NCBI RefSeq assembly: GCF_003001675.1
Contig: NZ_PVYW01000003.1
Span: 62,001-126,000 of the forward strand
Direction of reading: 5' to 3'
DNA length: 64,000 bases
DNA from: Cohnella sp. SGD-V74
GTDB lineage: Bacteria > Bacillota > Bacilli > Paenibacillales > Paenibacillaceae
The translations under genes were made by a program, and so were the position numbers. A model generated the notes under the pieces. It had not been told where the DNA came from and did no database searches. It saw only the letters and a list, made by a program, of their open reading frames with translations. Positions 25,802 through 34,911 of this stretch are shown piece after piece. The first letter of the stretch is position 1. Each line of letters starts with the position of its first letter.

Positions 25802-26959
25802 TCAGGGAGCTTGCAAAACCAGCTTCAGCCGGATGATCTCGCTGCGGCTGCCCAGACGGATCGGCGGCCCCCACGATCCGAAGCCGGAGGAGACGACGAC
25901 GTGCATCGCGCCCTTGCGCATGTAGCCCCAATCCAGCTCGAACAGCCTCTTCGTGAACAGATGGTTCGGCCAGAACTGCCCGCGGTGCGTATGACCGCTC
26001 AGCAGCACGTCCGCCCCCGCCTCCGCCGCTTTCTCGAACTGCGTCGGCTGATGGTCCATCAGCAGCACCGGCTTGCGCGGATCCGCATTTCGCAGCAGCT
26101 CCCGAACGGCAAGCCTGCCGTCCGGCCCGGACGCTTCGGCGGTTTTGTCCTTGCGGCCGGCAACGTAGAGCTTGCCGTCGATTTCGACCGTTTCGTCCCG
26201 CAGCACCGGTATGCCGAGAGCCTTCATTTCCTCCACGTAACGTTCCGTATGCCCCCCATAGTATTCATGGTTTCCAAGCACCGCATAGACGCCGTGTTCG
26301 GCTTGAAGCCGGCCGAGCAGCTCGCCCATCCGGTTGCGCAGGAACGGCTCGATCGAATCGTCGATCACGTCGCCCGGGAGCAAAATCAGATCCGGCTTCA
26401 TCGCGTTGATCCGCTCGACGAGACGGCGCAGATGCTTGCGTCCGACCAGATTGCCGAGATGAATGTCGGAGGCGACCGCAACCGTCCACTCCGTCTTTCC
26501 CCCGTCCGCAGGCTTGTCGATACTCAGCTCATGAGAGCGCACGACCGGACTCCAGGCGTTGCGCGAGCCGACGAGCAGCAATAAGGCGATCAAGCCCAGC
26601 ACGACGGTCCCCGAGCCGACGATATAAGCTTCGGACACGCCATTCGTCAGCCATAGCACCAGGCGAACCGCGTCCGCCAGCAGAAACAGCAGCAAGCCGA
26701 TCTCCATGACGAATATATACACCGATCCCGCGACCTTCAGCAGCCTTCCGGCCGGCTTGAGCGCATTCGGAAGCGGTATTCTTCCCAGCAGAAACCCGTA
26801 AGCGAGCAGCGCGAACGGAATCCAGAATCCGTAGGGCGAGTAGCCGATGCCGACTGCTGCCGACCACTCGGCAACATGCCAGCCGATGTAGAAATTAAGT
26901 GCCGAATACGCCGTGAGCAGCAAAGAAACAAGGACGATAAACCGAGGTTGAACTTTCAT
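25802..26959 (-). CDS. Membrane-anchored calcineurin-type metallophosphoesterase (YkuE-like)
   Basis: 385 residues. Four N-terminal membrane helices (about 5-130), then a metallophosphoesterase domain with the five metal motifs: VASDIHLGN (D-x-H, about residue 160), LLPGDVIDD, LGNHEYYGG, a His in LMDHQP, and SGHTHRGQFWP. The YkuE/YpbG subfamily acts at the membrane, with UDP-sugar or wall-teichoic-related phosphoesters suggested for relatives. The short GQFWPNHLFTKRLFELDWGYMR stretch is typical of this group. Likely transcribed from the extended -10 at 27002-27010. Confidence 0.88.
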   Translation of the reverse strand: MKVQPRFIVLVSLLLTAYSALNFYIGWHVAEWSAAVGIGYSPYGFWIPFALLAYGFLLGRIPLPNALKPAGRLLKVAGSVYIFVMEIGLLLFLLADAVRLVLWLTNGVSEAYIVGSGTVVLGLIALLLLVGSRNAWSPVVRSHELSIDKPADGGKTEWTVAVASDIHLGNLVGRKHLRRLVERINAMKPDLILLPGDVIDDSIEPFLRNRMGELLGRLQAEHGVYAVLGNHEYYGGHTERYVEEMKALGIPVLRDETVEIDGKLYVAGRKDKTAEASGPDGRLAVRELLRNADPRKPVLLMDHQPTQFEKAAEAGADVLLSGHTHRGQFWPNHLFTKRLFELDWGYMRKGAMHVVVSSGFGSWGPPIRLGSRSEIIRLKLVLQAP

Positions 26960-27001
26960 CTGCGAACAGGCCCCCTACTTTCCCTATCAACTTATAAGGA
27001 A

Positions 27002-27010
27002 ATTATAGCA
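27002..27010 (-). promoter_or_regulatory. Extended -10 (TGCTATAAT) upstream of the phosphoesterase gene
   Basis: Minus-strand TGCTATAAT ends at 27002, about 43 bases before the start codon at 26959. No clear TTGACA-like -35 at the right distance, but an extended -10 can work without one. Confidence 0.5.
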
Positions 27011-27016
27011 CAGAAC

Positions 27017-27045
27017 AAGCCTTGAACCGAAACGGCCCAAGGCTT
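27017..27045 (-). terminator. Short hairpin after ECF sigma gene
   Basis: AAGCCTTG (27017-27024) pairs with CAAGGCTT (27038-27045) around a 13-base loop, 19 bases after the sigma gene stop. No U-run follows, so the call as terminator is weak. Confidence 0.35.
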
Positions 27046-27063
27046 AAGCTGCCATCGAGAAAA

Positions 27064-27633
27064 TCATACGCCCTCCCCAAGCAGGCAGCCCGGAAGATCC
27101 AGAATGACGGCCCTGGACCACCGTTCCACCTCCGGACGGAGCGGACTGCGGCGCGTTGCGGGCTCGCTCCGGCCGCGCAGCACGCTCCTCGTCCGGAACA
27201 GCACGGACTTGACGGTGGGAACGGTAACGCCCGTCGCCTCGGCCACCTCCTGCAGCGAATAGCCGAAATAGCGGGCCAGCAGCCACATCTCGACGTTCCG
27301 CCGGGGAAACCGTTCGGCCAGCCATTCCAGCGTGCCGCGAATTTCGGCGTAATCGCTGTCCGCATGAACGACTTCGGGAATTTCCGGCGCGGCCTCGCGC
27401 CTGCGCCGCCGTCTGCGGCACTCGTCGATCCACAAGTTCCGGGCGATGCGCAGAACGAAAGCTTTCATAGGTTCGCCGGGCTCCGTCTGAACGAAGTAGA
27501 CGAACGCTTTCAGCAAGGTGTCCTGAAGCAAATCTTCCGCGTCCCAGCTCGAACCCGTCAAATAGCGGCAGTATCTTTCCAACTCGCGCAGGTGGGGATT
27601 CACCCAAGCTTCGTATGCAGATGCGGCATCCAC
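27064..27633 (-). CDS. ECF-type RNA polymerase sigma factor (copy 1)
   Basis: About 189 residues from the GTG at 27633 (VDAASAYEAWV), supported by GGGGGG upstream and by alignment with the paralogue at 34309-34878; an ATG at 27672 that overlaps the adaptor gene stop as ATGA is the alternative. Sigma region 2: WDAEDLLQDTLLKAFVYF and the -10 recognition helix NLWIDECRRRRRRR. Region 4: WLLARYFGYSLQEVAEATGVTVPTVKSVLFRTRSVLRG. It has a conserved tail (LRPEVERWSRAVI) shared with copy 2. Last gene after the RND pump and adaptor; no anti-sigma gene lies next to it, so its control is unclear. Confidence 0.9.
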   Translation of the reverse strand: MDAASAYEAWVNPHLRELERYCRYLTGSSWDAEDLLQDTLLKAFVYFVQTEPGEPMKAFVLRIARNLWIDECRRRRRRREAAPEIPEVVHADSDYAEIRGTLEWLAERFPRRNVEMWLLARYFGYSLQEVAEATGVTVPTVKSVLFRTRSVLRGRSEPATRRSPLRPEVERWSRAVILDLPGCLLGEGV

Positions 27634-27668
27634 ACGATCCCCCCTTCCCGCATGAACCAACGCTCCGA

Positions 27669-28862
27669 TCATCGCTCTACAATCTGTCCTTCCTCCAGTC
27701 CGTGCTGGCCGCTTGTGACGATCGACTCGCCTAAGGCAACCCCGTCCAGCACTTCCTGGTAAGAGCCGTTCACCCGGCCGAGCTCGACTTGGCGCTTGAT
27801 CGCTTTATTCCCGTCCAGGACGAACACGAAAGCGTCGGTTCCTTCCTTCACGATGCTGAGCGCCGGTACGGCTACGACGTTCTCTTCCTCCTGCGTCGTT
27901 AATTGGATGCGCACCCGCGAGGCCGGCTTCAACGCTCCGTCGGCATTGTCCGCCTCCAGCTCCAGCGCGTACAGCTTCGTGCTGGCATCCGGCACTCCGG
28001 CCACATACACGACTTTCGCTTTCCTTGGTTGGCCGGTTCCGCTCGAGTCGACGTAGATCAGCTCCTGCTTGTTGCCGACGAGCTCGACCGCCGATTGCGT
28101 CAATTGCGCTTTGATTTTCACTTTGTCGGTATTTTGGACGATGCCGAACGTGCTGCCCGGCTGCACGTTCATCCCGACATCCGCACTGACATCCGTCAGC
28201 ACGCCATTCGTCGGAGCGATGATCTGACCGCCGTTCCACGCCTTCTCCGCCTGCTCCAGCGCGAGCCTTGACGTCTCGACGTTGGCTTCCAGCGAAGCAA
28301 GCGTCTTGCCGGAGTCCAGCATATTCAGCTGCTGCATCGCGGCCTGGAGAGAGCGCTTCGTCTTCTCGACTTCAATCTCCGGGCTGCCTTGAGCCGTCTG
28401 CTCCTTGAGCGCCAGTTCGAGATCCTTGATCGTATTCGTAAGCGAAATGCGGGAGGACGCGATTTCCGCTTTGGTCTTCTCCAGCATCGCTTCATCGGCA
28501 ATTAATCTGGCTTGGGCGCTTCCTCGCTCCAGCTTCCCGCTCTTGCTCTCAAACTCGGCGATCACGTCACCCGCCTTCACGAGCTCCCCGTTGCGTTTCT
28601 CCAGCTTGAGCAGCTTGCCGCCGGATTCGGCCACGATGTCCGTCTTCGTCGACGCGTTCACCTCGGCGATCTGCTCGCGCGGATCTCCCATGCTCCGCTT
28701 GACCGCTTCCTCTGTCTTAATCGTCGCTTTCACGTCCTCCGCGCTCTCGACGGCCGGAGTAGAAGCTGCCGAACATCCTGTAAGATAAGCCGCGCACGCG
28801 AGGACGAGCGAAAGTCTCATCGCCCTTGCGTAGACGGTTATTTTGGCGCCTTGTGCATTCAT
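27669..28862 (-). CDS. RND efflux adaptor (membrane fusion) lipoprotein
   Basis: 397 residues from the ATG at 28862 (MNAQGAK), with AAGGAG 9 bases upstream. Lipobox YLTGC (Cys30). Lipoyl-like halves IVAESGGKLLKLEKRNGELVKAGDVIAEFES (about 75-105) and GGQIIAPTNGVLTDVSADVGMNVQPGS flank a long coiled coil (about 110-215). A beta-barrel and a C-terminal domain (VPALSIVKEGTDAFVFVLDG) follow. It would couple with the RND pump encoded 24 bases upstream. Gram-positive adaptors of this type are anchored by lipid on the outer membrane face. Confidence 0.92.
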   Translation of the reverse strand: MNAQGAKITVYARAMRLSLVLACAAYLTGCSAASTPAVESAEDVKATIKTEEAVKRSMGDPREQIAEVNASTKTDIVAESGGKLLKLEKRNGELVKAGDVIAEFESKSGKLERGSAQARLIADEAMLEKTKAEIASSRISLTNTIKDLELALKEQTAQGSPEIEVEKTKRSLQAAMQQLNMLDSGKTLASLEANVETSRLALEQAEKAWNGGQIIAPTNGVLTDVSADVGMNVQPGSTFGIVQNTDKVKIKAQLTQSAVELVGNKQELIYVDSSGTGQPRKAKVVYVAGVPDASTKLYALELEADNADGALKPASRVRIQLTTQEEENVVAVPALSIVKEGTDAFVFVLDGNKAIKRQVELGRVNGSYQEVLDGVALGESIVTSGQHGLEEGQIVER

Positions 28863-28885
28863 CTTCAGTCGCTCCTTCATGCGAT

Positions 28886-31800
28886 TTATACGTTGAGTTG
28901 TTGTCCGGGCGATACTTTTTCTTTGCGCTTGAACAGACGGCCCATGCGCGTCTTGAACGATTCGATCATCTCGTAGATGATCGGCACGACGACAAGCGTC
29001 AGAATCGTGGACGTGATCAATCCGCCGATGACGACAACGGCCAGCGACTTGGAGATCAACAGCCCCTTGGTTAAACCGAGCGTTAACGGAACCATTGCCG
29101 CGATGGTCGCTCCTGCCGTCATGATGATCGGGCGCAACCGCACTTTGCCGGCTTCGATGAGCGCATGCCGCGCCAGATAGCCTTCTTTCCGCAGCTGTTG
29201 GGCACGGTCGAGCAGCACAATTGCATTCGTAACGACGATGCCGATCAGCATAAGGAATCCGATCATCGACGTCATATTGAGCGATTCCCCCGACACGACC
29301 AGCCCCAGCAAGCCGCCGATGACCGCTAGAGGCAGGGAGAACAGGATGGCGAACGGAGTGCCCGCGTTGCCGAAGCAGAGAACCATGATCAGATACACGA
29401 TCGCGACGGCAACGCCCATGGCGGCGAACATCTGCTGGAACCCTTCCATCATATCGATGTTGGCGCCGCGGATCGTATTCGTTACCCCTGACGGAAACTC
29501 GACCTCCGAGATCGCGCTCATCACCGCGTTCGTTACCGCAGCTTTGTCGGCGGAATCGATCTTGGCCGTCAACGACACCATCAGCTTCTGGCTTTCCCGC
29601 TGGAAGGCTGTCGGAGCATCCACTTCTTCGAGATTGGCCACTTCGTTCAAATACACGGTGCCGCCGTCGACCGTCCGAATCGGCATTTGTCCGAGCTGCT
29701 CCAGCGAGTTTTTGTCCTCGGGGGCAAGCTCGATGACCGCCTGATACAGCGTGTTGTCCAAGCGGACGTCGCCGAGCGGAGATTTGCCGATCCATTCGGC
29801 CGTCAAGCCTTGAATTCTCGGCACGTCCAATCCGAATTGACGCGCCTTGTTCGGATCGACCGTAATCTGCACTTCCTTCTTCCCGTCTCCCAGGTTGTCC
29901 TTGATTTCTTTAAGCTCGGGAAATTGTTTCATTTTGTCTTTGATCTGCTCGGCGACCTGCGCCAGCGTTGTCTGATCGTCCCCGAACACGACGTATGTAA
30001 AATCGGGACCCGTCGACCCGCTGCTGCCCCCCGAGAACGAACCGGGCATCACTTCCGTGCCTTTCGGCAGCTGGGCCAGTATGAGCTTCTGATAGCGATC
30101 CTGGACGGCTTTCGTATCCGCCTCCGCATGGACCTCCGTAATGATCTGCAAATAACTCGGCACGCGTTCCTGCGCGTCTCCCGCATATCCGACGAGCGCC
30201 TCCACGAATGTAAATTGCGGTTCGCCGCTCTCGGTTTTGGCTTCGCGCAGCAGCGCTTCGATCTGCCTCGCCTGAAGATCGGTGCTGGCGAAAGTCGTGT
30301 CGTTCGGCAGCTGGATCGAATAGTTCATTTGCTTCGGCGGCGGCGAGTACGGCAGAAGCCCCATCGGCAGAAACGGAATCGTGCCCGCGATCGTTGCGAT
30401 CAGCATAAATCCGGAGAGCAGCAGCGTGACGGCTCTGTGCTTCAAGCTCCATACGAGCGTCTTTTCATACCAGCGCTCCATCTTCCCCTCGCCGTGCTCC
30501 GCAGCGCCCGTCGCCTTGACGTTGTTCAGCACCATGAGCTTGGCCAGCATCGGAATGACCGTTAATGAAACGAGCAGCGATGCGAGCAAGGCGATCGACA
30601 CCGTTATCGCGAACGGACGGAACAAGGCGCCGATAAACCCCGTAACGAGACCGATCGGCAGGAACACGCCTACCGTGACCAGTGTGGACGAACTGATCGC
30701 CATCGCCACCTGCTTAACGGCAAGAATAATGACCGACTCGTTTCTTTTCTGCGCCTTTTGCAAATTCGCATAGATGCTTTCGATCACGACGATGCTGTCG
30801 TCCACGACCCGACCGACTGCAATGAACATGCCGCCAAGCGACATAATATTCAACGTAATGTTCATGTACTTCATCACGACAAGGGTCAGGAGGATCGATA
30901 ACGGGATCGACACGACGACGATCAGCGTCATCCTCAGATCCCGCAAGAAGAACAAGATCATCAGAGCGGCCAGAACGATGCCCAGAACCCCTTCCTTGAC
31001 CAATCCCTTGATCGAGCCTTTCACTTCGCTGGCGCTGTCGTACAGCGTCTTGAACGTCACCTCCGGGTTCGTCTGCTCCCATTCGCGGATCAAAGCTTGT
31101 ACCGCATCGGAAAATTCGACCGCGTTCGTATCGGCCGTCTTGTACAGGTGGATGCCGATTGCCGGCTTATCGTCCAGGCGGGCGATAAAATTGGATTCGT
31201 TCACCGCCGCGATCTTCGAAATATCCTTGAGCTGCACCGTCGTTCCCGCAGCCGTCGGGATTTCCAGATTTCTCAGCTCGTACAGGCTTTGAAGCTGTCC
31301 CGTTACGCGGGTCATTTGCGTGTTCCCGTTGAACTTCACGACGCCTACCGAACCGTTCGCCACGGCGGCCTGGATCGAAGCGTTCACATCCGAAGGGCTT
31401 AACTGATACGAGATCAAAGCGCCTGCGTCCAGTTGGATATCGAGCGAGGATTTGCGCGCTCCGATCGCATCCATATGGTCAATCCCGCCGATGGCATCGA
31501 AACGGGGCTTCATTTCCCGCTCGAACAATTGATCCAGCTCGGTCTGGGACATCGCATCCGTCGCGTACATCGCCATATAATACACAGGCTCCGAAGACAT
31601 TCCGAACGTAGAGACTTTGGGCCTGCTTGCCGACTGCGGCAAGCTTACGTCCTGAACGAGACTCTCCAAATCCTGCTTCGTTTTATCGATGTCTACCTTT
31701 TCGTTGAACTGAAGAAAAATGCTCGAGAAGTTATCGCTTGAAGTCGAGGAGAGCATTCTCAGTCCCGGAGTATTCGCGATTTTGTCTTCGAGCGGTTTCG

Positions 31801-31990
31801 TCACCTGACTCATGACGTCCTGCGGCGAGGCTTGATACGTCGTGGAGATCCCGACGAACGGAAACGAAAATTCCGGCATGTTCTCCACCTTCAACGAACT
31901 GCCCGAATACGCCCCCGCCCCGAATACGATGACGATCATAATGACCATCGCCGCTACTTTGTTCATGGAAAAATCAATGATTGCCTTCAA
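28886..31990 (-). CDS. RND-family efflux pump (AcrB/SwrC-like)
   Basis: 1034 residues from a TTG at 31990 (LKAIIDFSMNKV) with AGGAGG 8 bases upstream; the ATG at 32008 overlaps that ribosome site. Twelve-helix RND layout: helix 1 AAMVIMIVIVFGAGAYSGSSL, two large outer loops (about 40-330 and 555-850), and the proton-relay helix 4 with IAVGRVVDDSIVVIESIYANL (paired Asp). The second half has MIGIVVTNAIVLLDRAQQLRKEG. Closest well known Gram-positive relative is SwrC/YerP, which exports surfactin and detergents-like compounds. Leads the operon pump-adaptor-sigma factor. Confidence 0.95.
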   Translation of the reverse strand: MKAIIDFSMNKVAAMVIMIVIVFGAGAYSGSSLKVENMPEFSFPFVGISTTYQASPQDVMSQVTKPLEDKIANTPGLRMLSSTSSDNFSSIFLQFNEKVDIDKTKQDLESLVQDVSLPQSASRPKVSTFGMSSEPVYYMAMYATDAMSQTELDQLFEREMKPRFDAIGGIDHMDAIGARKSSLDIQLDAGALISYQLSPSDVNASIQAAVANGSVGVVKFNGNTQMTRVTGQLQSLYELRNLEIPTAAGTTVQLKDISKIAAVNESNFIARLDDKPAIGIHLYKTADTNAVEFSDAVQALIREWEQTNPEVTFKTLYDSASEVKGSIKGLVKEGVLGIVLAALMILFFLRDLRMTLIVVVSIPLSILLTLVVMKYMNITLNIMSLGGMFIAVGRVVDDSIVVIESIYANLQKAQKRNESVIILAVKQVAMAISSSTLVTVGVFLPIGLVTGFIGALFRPFAITVSIALLASLLVSLTVIPMLAKLMVLNNVKATGAAEHGEGKMERWYEKTLVWSLKHRAVTLLLSGFMLIATIAGTIPFLPMGLLPYSPPPKQMNYSIQLPNDTTFASTDLQARQIEALLREAKTESGEPQFTFVEALVGYAGDAQERVPSYLQIITEVHAEADTKAVQDRYQKLILAQLPKGTEVMPGSFSGGSSGSTGPDFTYVVFGDDQTTLAQVAEQIKDKMKQFPELKEIKDNLGDGKKEVQITVDPNKARQFGLDVPRIQGLTAEWIGKSPLGDVRLDNTLYQAVIELAPEDKNSLEQLGQMPIRTVDGGTVYLNEVANLEEVDAPTAFQRESQKLMVSLTAKIDSADKAAVTNAVMSAISEVEFPSGVTNTIRGANIDMMEGFQQMFAAMGVAVAIVYLIMVLCFGNAGTPFAILFSLPLAVIGGLLGLVVSGESLNMTSMIGFLMLIGIVVTNAIVLLDRAQQLRKEGYLARHALIEAGKVRLRPIIMTAGATIAAMVPLTLGLTKGLLISKSLAVVVIGGLITSTILTLVVVPIIYEMIESFKTRMGRLFKRKEKVSPGQQLNV

Positions 31991-32109
31991 TCGGCGACCC
32001 TCCTGCACATTTCAAATTCGATCATTCCGCAGATTTCAGGTAAAGCTTTCCTGTATCCTTGATCAGTGTAATACACGAATATGAATAAACTATGACGCAC
32101 AGGCAAGCA

Positions 32110-32160
32110 AAAAAAAGCCAATGGAGACGGGAATGAAATTCCCTTGTCCATTGGCTAAAG
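32110..32160 (-). terminator. Strong terminator after the sensor kinase
   Basis: AGCCAATGGA (32117-32126) pairs with TCCATTGGCT (32148-32157), with an inner GGGAAT/ATTCCC stem. On the minus strand eight T's follow. It isolates the two-component operon from the RND pump operon downstream. Confidence 0.88.
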
Positions 32161-32170
32161 TACCGTTTGT

Positions 32171-33544
32171 TTAATTTTGCTGCGGCAGCGCGACGGTTAC
32201 GGTCGTTCCTCCGTCGGGGTTGCCGCCTATCGTAACCGTGCCCTTATGGCCCATCACGATTTTGCGGACGATGGCCAGTCCAAGGCCGCTCCCGGTTTTC
32301 ATTTTGTTATGGGATTCGTCCGCCTTGTAAAATCTCTCGAACACTTTGGTCCGCTCCGCGATCGGAATTCCGATCCCGGTATCCGAGACGACGATCTCGA
32401 TCCACTCGGAATGCCGGACGATGCGGATGCCGATCCGTCCGCCTTCCGGCGTGAACTTGATCGCGTTGCCGAGCAGATTGACCCACACCTGGTTCAACTG
32501 GTCCTCGTCGGCCTTGATCTTCGTCTTCGGAAGCTGAAGTTGCCATTCGATCGCTTTGGCCGCCCAATGCGGCTCGCAGGCGACGACAGCCTTGCGGAGC
32601 TGCTCGTCCAGATCGAAGACGCGCGGCTCGAACGGATGATGCTGACTGTCCAGCGAGGCCAGCTTCAGCAGATTATCGCTGAGGCGGGAGAGACGCTCGC
32701 TCTCGTTCTGGATAATGCTTAAGTAGCGGCTTCTTTCCTCCTCGGACAATCCGCTCTGTTGGAGCGCCTTGGAGAAGCCCGAGATCGACGTCAGCGGCGA
32801 CTGGATTTCGTGCGACACGTTCGACACGAAGTTTTGCCGCATCGTCTCCAGCTGTCCGACTTGGGCGGCCATGCCGTTGATGCTCTGAGCGAGCCGCCCC
32901 AGCTCGTCCTTGCGCTTGGCCCATTTCAGCTGGATGTTGAACTCTCCCTTGGCCATCCTTTCCGCTGCGGCTTTCATGCCGAGCAGCGGCTTGACGATAT
33001 AGCGGGCGGCCACGAGAATGATCAGCCCTCCGACGAGCAGATTGATCGCCAAGGCGAACAACAGCAGCTTGGAGATCAGCGACAAGGCCGTCCGCTCGGA
33101 CACTTGCACGAACAGCGCATAGCGCTCGCCGTCGTAATCGTAAGGCAGTCCTACGAACAGCTCCTCCACCGAGATGTCCGCGCCGAGATACGTTTCTCCG
33201 TTCAGCACCGTGCGAACGGTCTGGTTCGAGATGTTGTACAGCTCCTGGGGCGTGTCCCCGGCCGTATTCTCCAGCAGGCGGCTGGAAGAGTCGTAGATCA
33301 GAATATCGTACTTGCCGTCCAGATCCCGCTCCTTCAACTGATCCCGCACCTTCTCCATTCCGTTTGACCGGTACAGCTCGTGAATCGTTCGGCTGTCCTT
33401 GAGCAGCTGGCTTTGCAGCTTCTCGGCATATTGGTCCCCGAACGACGTCAGAAAAAGCAGCGTTAAGAAATAAGTGCTGACCAGCCCGATAATGACCGCG
33501 ATCATATAGGAGAGAACGACTCTGACGTACAGCGACTTGATCAT
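32171..33544 (-). CDS. OmpR-system sensor histidine kinase
   Basis: 457 residues from the ATG at 33544, which overlaps the regulator's stop as ATGA. Helix 1 (about 8-30, VVLSYMIAVIIGLVSTYFLTL), an outer sensing loop (about 31-160), helix 2 (about 165-188), HAMP domain (PLLGMKAAAERMAKGEFNIQ), HisKA box VSNVSHEIQSPLTSISGFSKAL, and ATPase with NAIKFTPEGG (N box), SDTGIGIPIAERTKVFERFYKAD (G1/F) and GSGLGLAIVRKI (G2). Works with the response regulator just upstream. Closest context: it follows the MacB-type pump and the ECF sigma gene and precedes the RND pump operon. Confidence 0.93.
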   Translation of the reverse strand: MIKSLYVRVVLSYMIAVIIGLVSTYFLTLLFLTSFGDQYAEKLQSQLLKDSRTIHELYRSNGMEKVRDQLKERDLDGKYDILIYDSSSRLLENTAGDTPQELYNISNQTVRTVLNGETYLGADISVEELFVGLPYDYDGERYALFVQVSERTALSLISKLLLFALAINLLVGGLIILVAARYIVKPLLGMKAAAERMAKGEFNIQLKWAKRKDELGRLAQSINGMAAQVGQLETMRQNFVSNVSHEIQSPLTSISGFSKALQQSGLSEEERSRYLSIIQNESERLSRLSDNLLKLASLDSQHHPFEPRVFDLDEQLRKAVVACEPHWAAKAIEWQLQLPKTKIKADEDQLNQVWVNLLGNAIKFTPEGGRIGIRIVRHSEWIEIVVSDTGIGIPIAERTKVFERFYKADESHNKMKTGSGLGLAIVRKIVMGHKGTVTIGGNPDGGTTVTVALPQQN

Positions 33545-34239
33545 TCCGTAACCTCGAGCTTGTAGCCGAGCCCGCGCTTCGTCTCGATGGCGAAACGGCA
33601 ATCGAGCTCCGCGAACCTGTCCCTGATCCGTTTGATATGTACGTCCACCGTTCGGTCGTCGCCTTCGAAGTCCGCGCCCCACACCTGCTCGATCAGATCG
33701 TTTCTCGTGAAAATCTGACCTGTATGGCTTGCGAGCTTGAACAGCAGATCGAATTCCCTGAGCGGCAGCGAAATCGGCGGCGAAGGAGCCTCTCCCTCCG
33801 CTTCGACAACGGCGACGTAACGATGTTTGTCCAGAAGGACGTTGCCGATCTGCACCTTCATCTGGGACTGGATGCGGTAGCGCCTTAACAGGGATTTGAC
33901 GCGGGCCGCCAGCTCCAACGGCTCGAACGGCTTGACCAGATAATCGTCCACGCCCAGATGAAAGCCCTTCAGCTTATGGCCGGTCTCCCCTTTGGCGGTC
34001 ACCATCAGGACGGGCATGTCCGGATGCTCGGCCTTCAATCGCTGGCAGAGCGCCCAGCCGTCCATGCGGGGCATCATAATATCGATCACGGCCAAGTCGG
34101 CCTTCCCTTGCTCCGCCGCCTCCAGCGCCGCGAGACCGTCGGTAGCGGAGACGACCGCAAGCCCTTCCCGCTGCAAATAAAACCGCATTAACTCCACGAT
34201 ATCCGGATCGTCGTCGACAATCAGGACGTTAGCCGCCAT
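33541..34239 (-). CDS. OmpR-family response regulator
   Basis: 232 residues from the ATG at 34239 (MAANVLIVDDDP), with GGGAGG 9 bases upstream; an ATG two codons earlier is possible. Receiver: DDDPDI, phosphoacceptor in LAVIDIMMPRMDG (about residue 51), Thr in LMVTAKGE and Lys in DYLVKPF. Winged helix C-terminal domain (about 130-230): LPLREFDLLFKLASHTGQIFTRNDLIEQVWG and DDRTVDVHIKRIRDRF. Partner of the kinase overlapping its end. Confidence 0.93.
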   Translation of the reverse strand: MAANVLIVDDDPDIVELMRFYLQREGLAVVSATDGLAALEAAEQGKADLAVIDIMMPRMDGWALCQRLKAEHPDMPVLMVTAKGETGHKLKGFHLGVDDYLVKPFEPLELAARVKSLLRRYRIQSQMKVQIGNVLLDKHRYVAVVEAEGEAPSPPISLPLREFDLLFKLASHTGQIFTRNDLIEQVWGADFEGDDRTVDVHIKRIRDRFAELDCRFAIETKRGLGYKLEVTE

Positions 34240-34308
34240 ATGCATAATCCTCCCGTATCCGAGTTTCCTCTTGGTAATACGGCAAGATTCGGGATTCGGT
34301 TCCAATCG

Positions 34309-34878
34309 CTATTCTCCCGACAAGACGGCTTGAGGCCTCATCTGCATGACGGCCCGGGACCATCGGTCAACGTCGGGACGAACGACCTTGCGCCGATCGG
34401 AAGGCTCGCTATCGCCGCGAAGCGTCTCGCGCGTCCGGTGCAGCAGCGATTTGACCGCGGATACGGAGACGTTCGTCGCCAGGGCGATCTCCTGCATTGA
34501 GTACCCGAAATAATGGAACAGCAGCCAAATTTCGATATTGCGCCGGGGCAGCCGCTCGGCCAGCCATTCGATCGTTCCTCTGACCTCGGCGTAATCGCTG
34601 TGTTCGAAGACGCCGCTCGCGCGCTCGCGCTCCGCGAACAGACGCCTTCGCTGTCGCTTGCGGCAAGCGTCGATCCACAGATTTCTCGCCACGCGGATCA
34701 GGAACGGCTTCACGTCCACGTACGGTTCGGTATGAAGGAAGAAAACGAGGGCCTTCAGCAGCGTCTCTTGAAGCAGATCTTCCGCGTCCCACTTCGACTT
34801 CGTCAAGTAACGGCAATAGTTTTGCAGATCGCGAAGATGAGGCAGCACTTTGATTTCATATTCGGAGTACGCGCCCAT
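34309..34878 (-). CDS. ECF-type RNA polymerase sigma factor (copy 2)
   Basis: 189 residues with GGAGGGAG before the ATG. Region 2: WDAEDLLQETLLKALVFFLH and NLWIDACRKRQRRR. Region 4: WLLFHYFGYSMQEIALATNVSVSAVKSLLHRTRETLRG. It aligns along its whole length with the sigma factor at 27064-27633, including the rare shared tail RPDVDRWSRAV, so the two are clear paralogues about 7 kb apart. It starts 33 bases after the permease of the MacB/YknZ-type pump, so it is probably the fourth gene of that operon. No anti-sigma gene nearby. Confidence 0.92.
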   Translation of the reverse strand: MGAYSEYEIKVLPHLRDLQNYCRYLTKSKWDAEDLLQETLLKALVFFLHTEPYVDVKPFLIRVARNLWIDACRKRQRRRLFAERERASGVFEHSDYAEVRGTIEWLAERLPRRNIEIWLLFHYFGYSMQEIALATNVSVSAVKSLLHRTRETLRGDSEPSDRRKVVRPDVDRWSRAVMQMRPQAVLSGE

Positions 34879-34911
34879 GTCCGTCTCCCTCCTTCCCGCA
34901 CGCGAGTGACT

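Noticed and set aside
27634..27672. ATG at 27672 as start of ECF sigma copy 1.
   Set aside because: The paralogue begins at the position matching the GTG at 27633, which also has the better ribosome site; the ATGA overlap keeps the ATG as a minor alternative.
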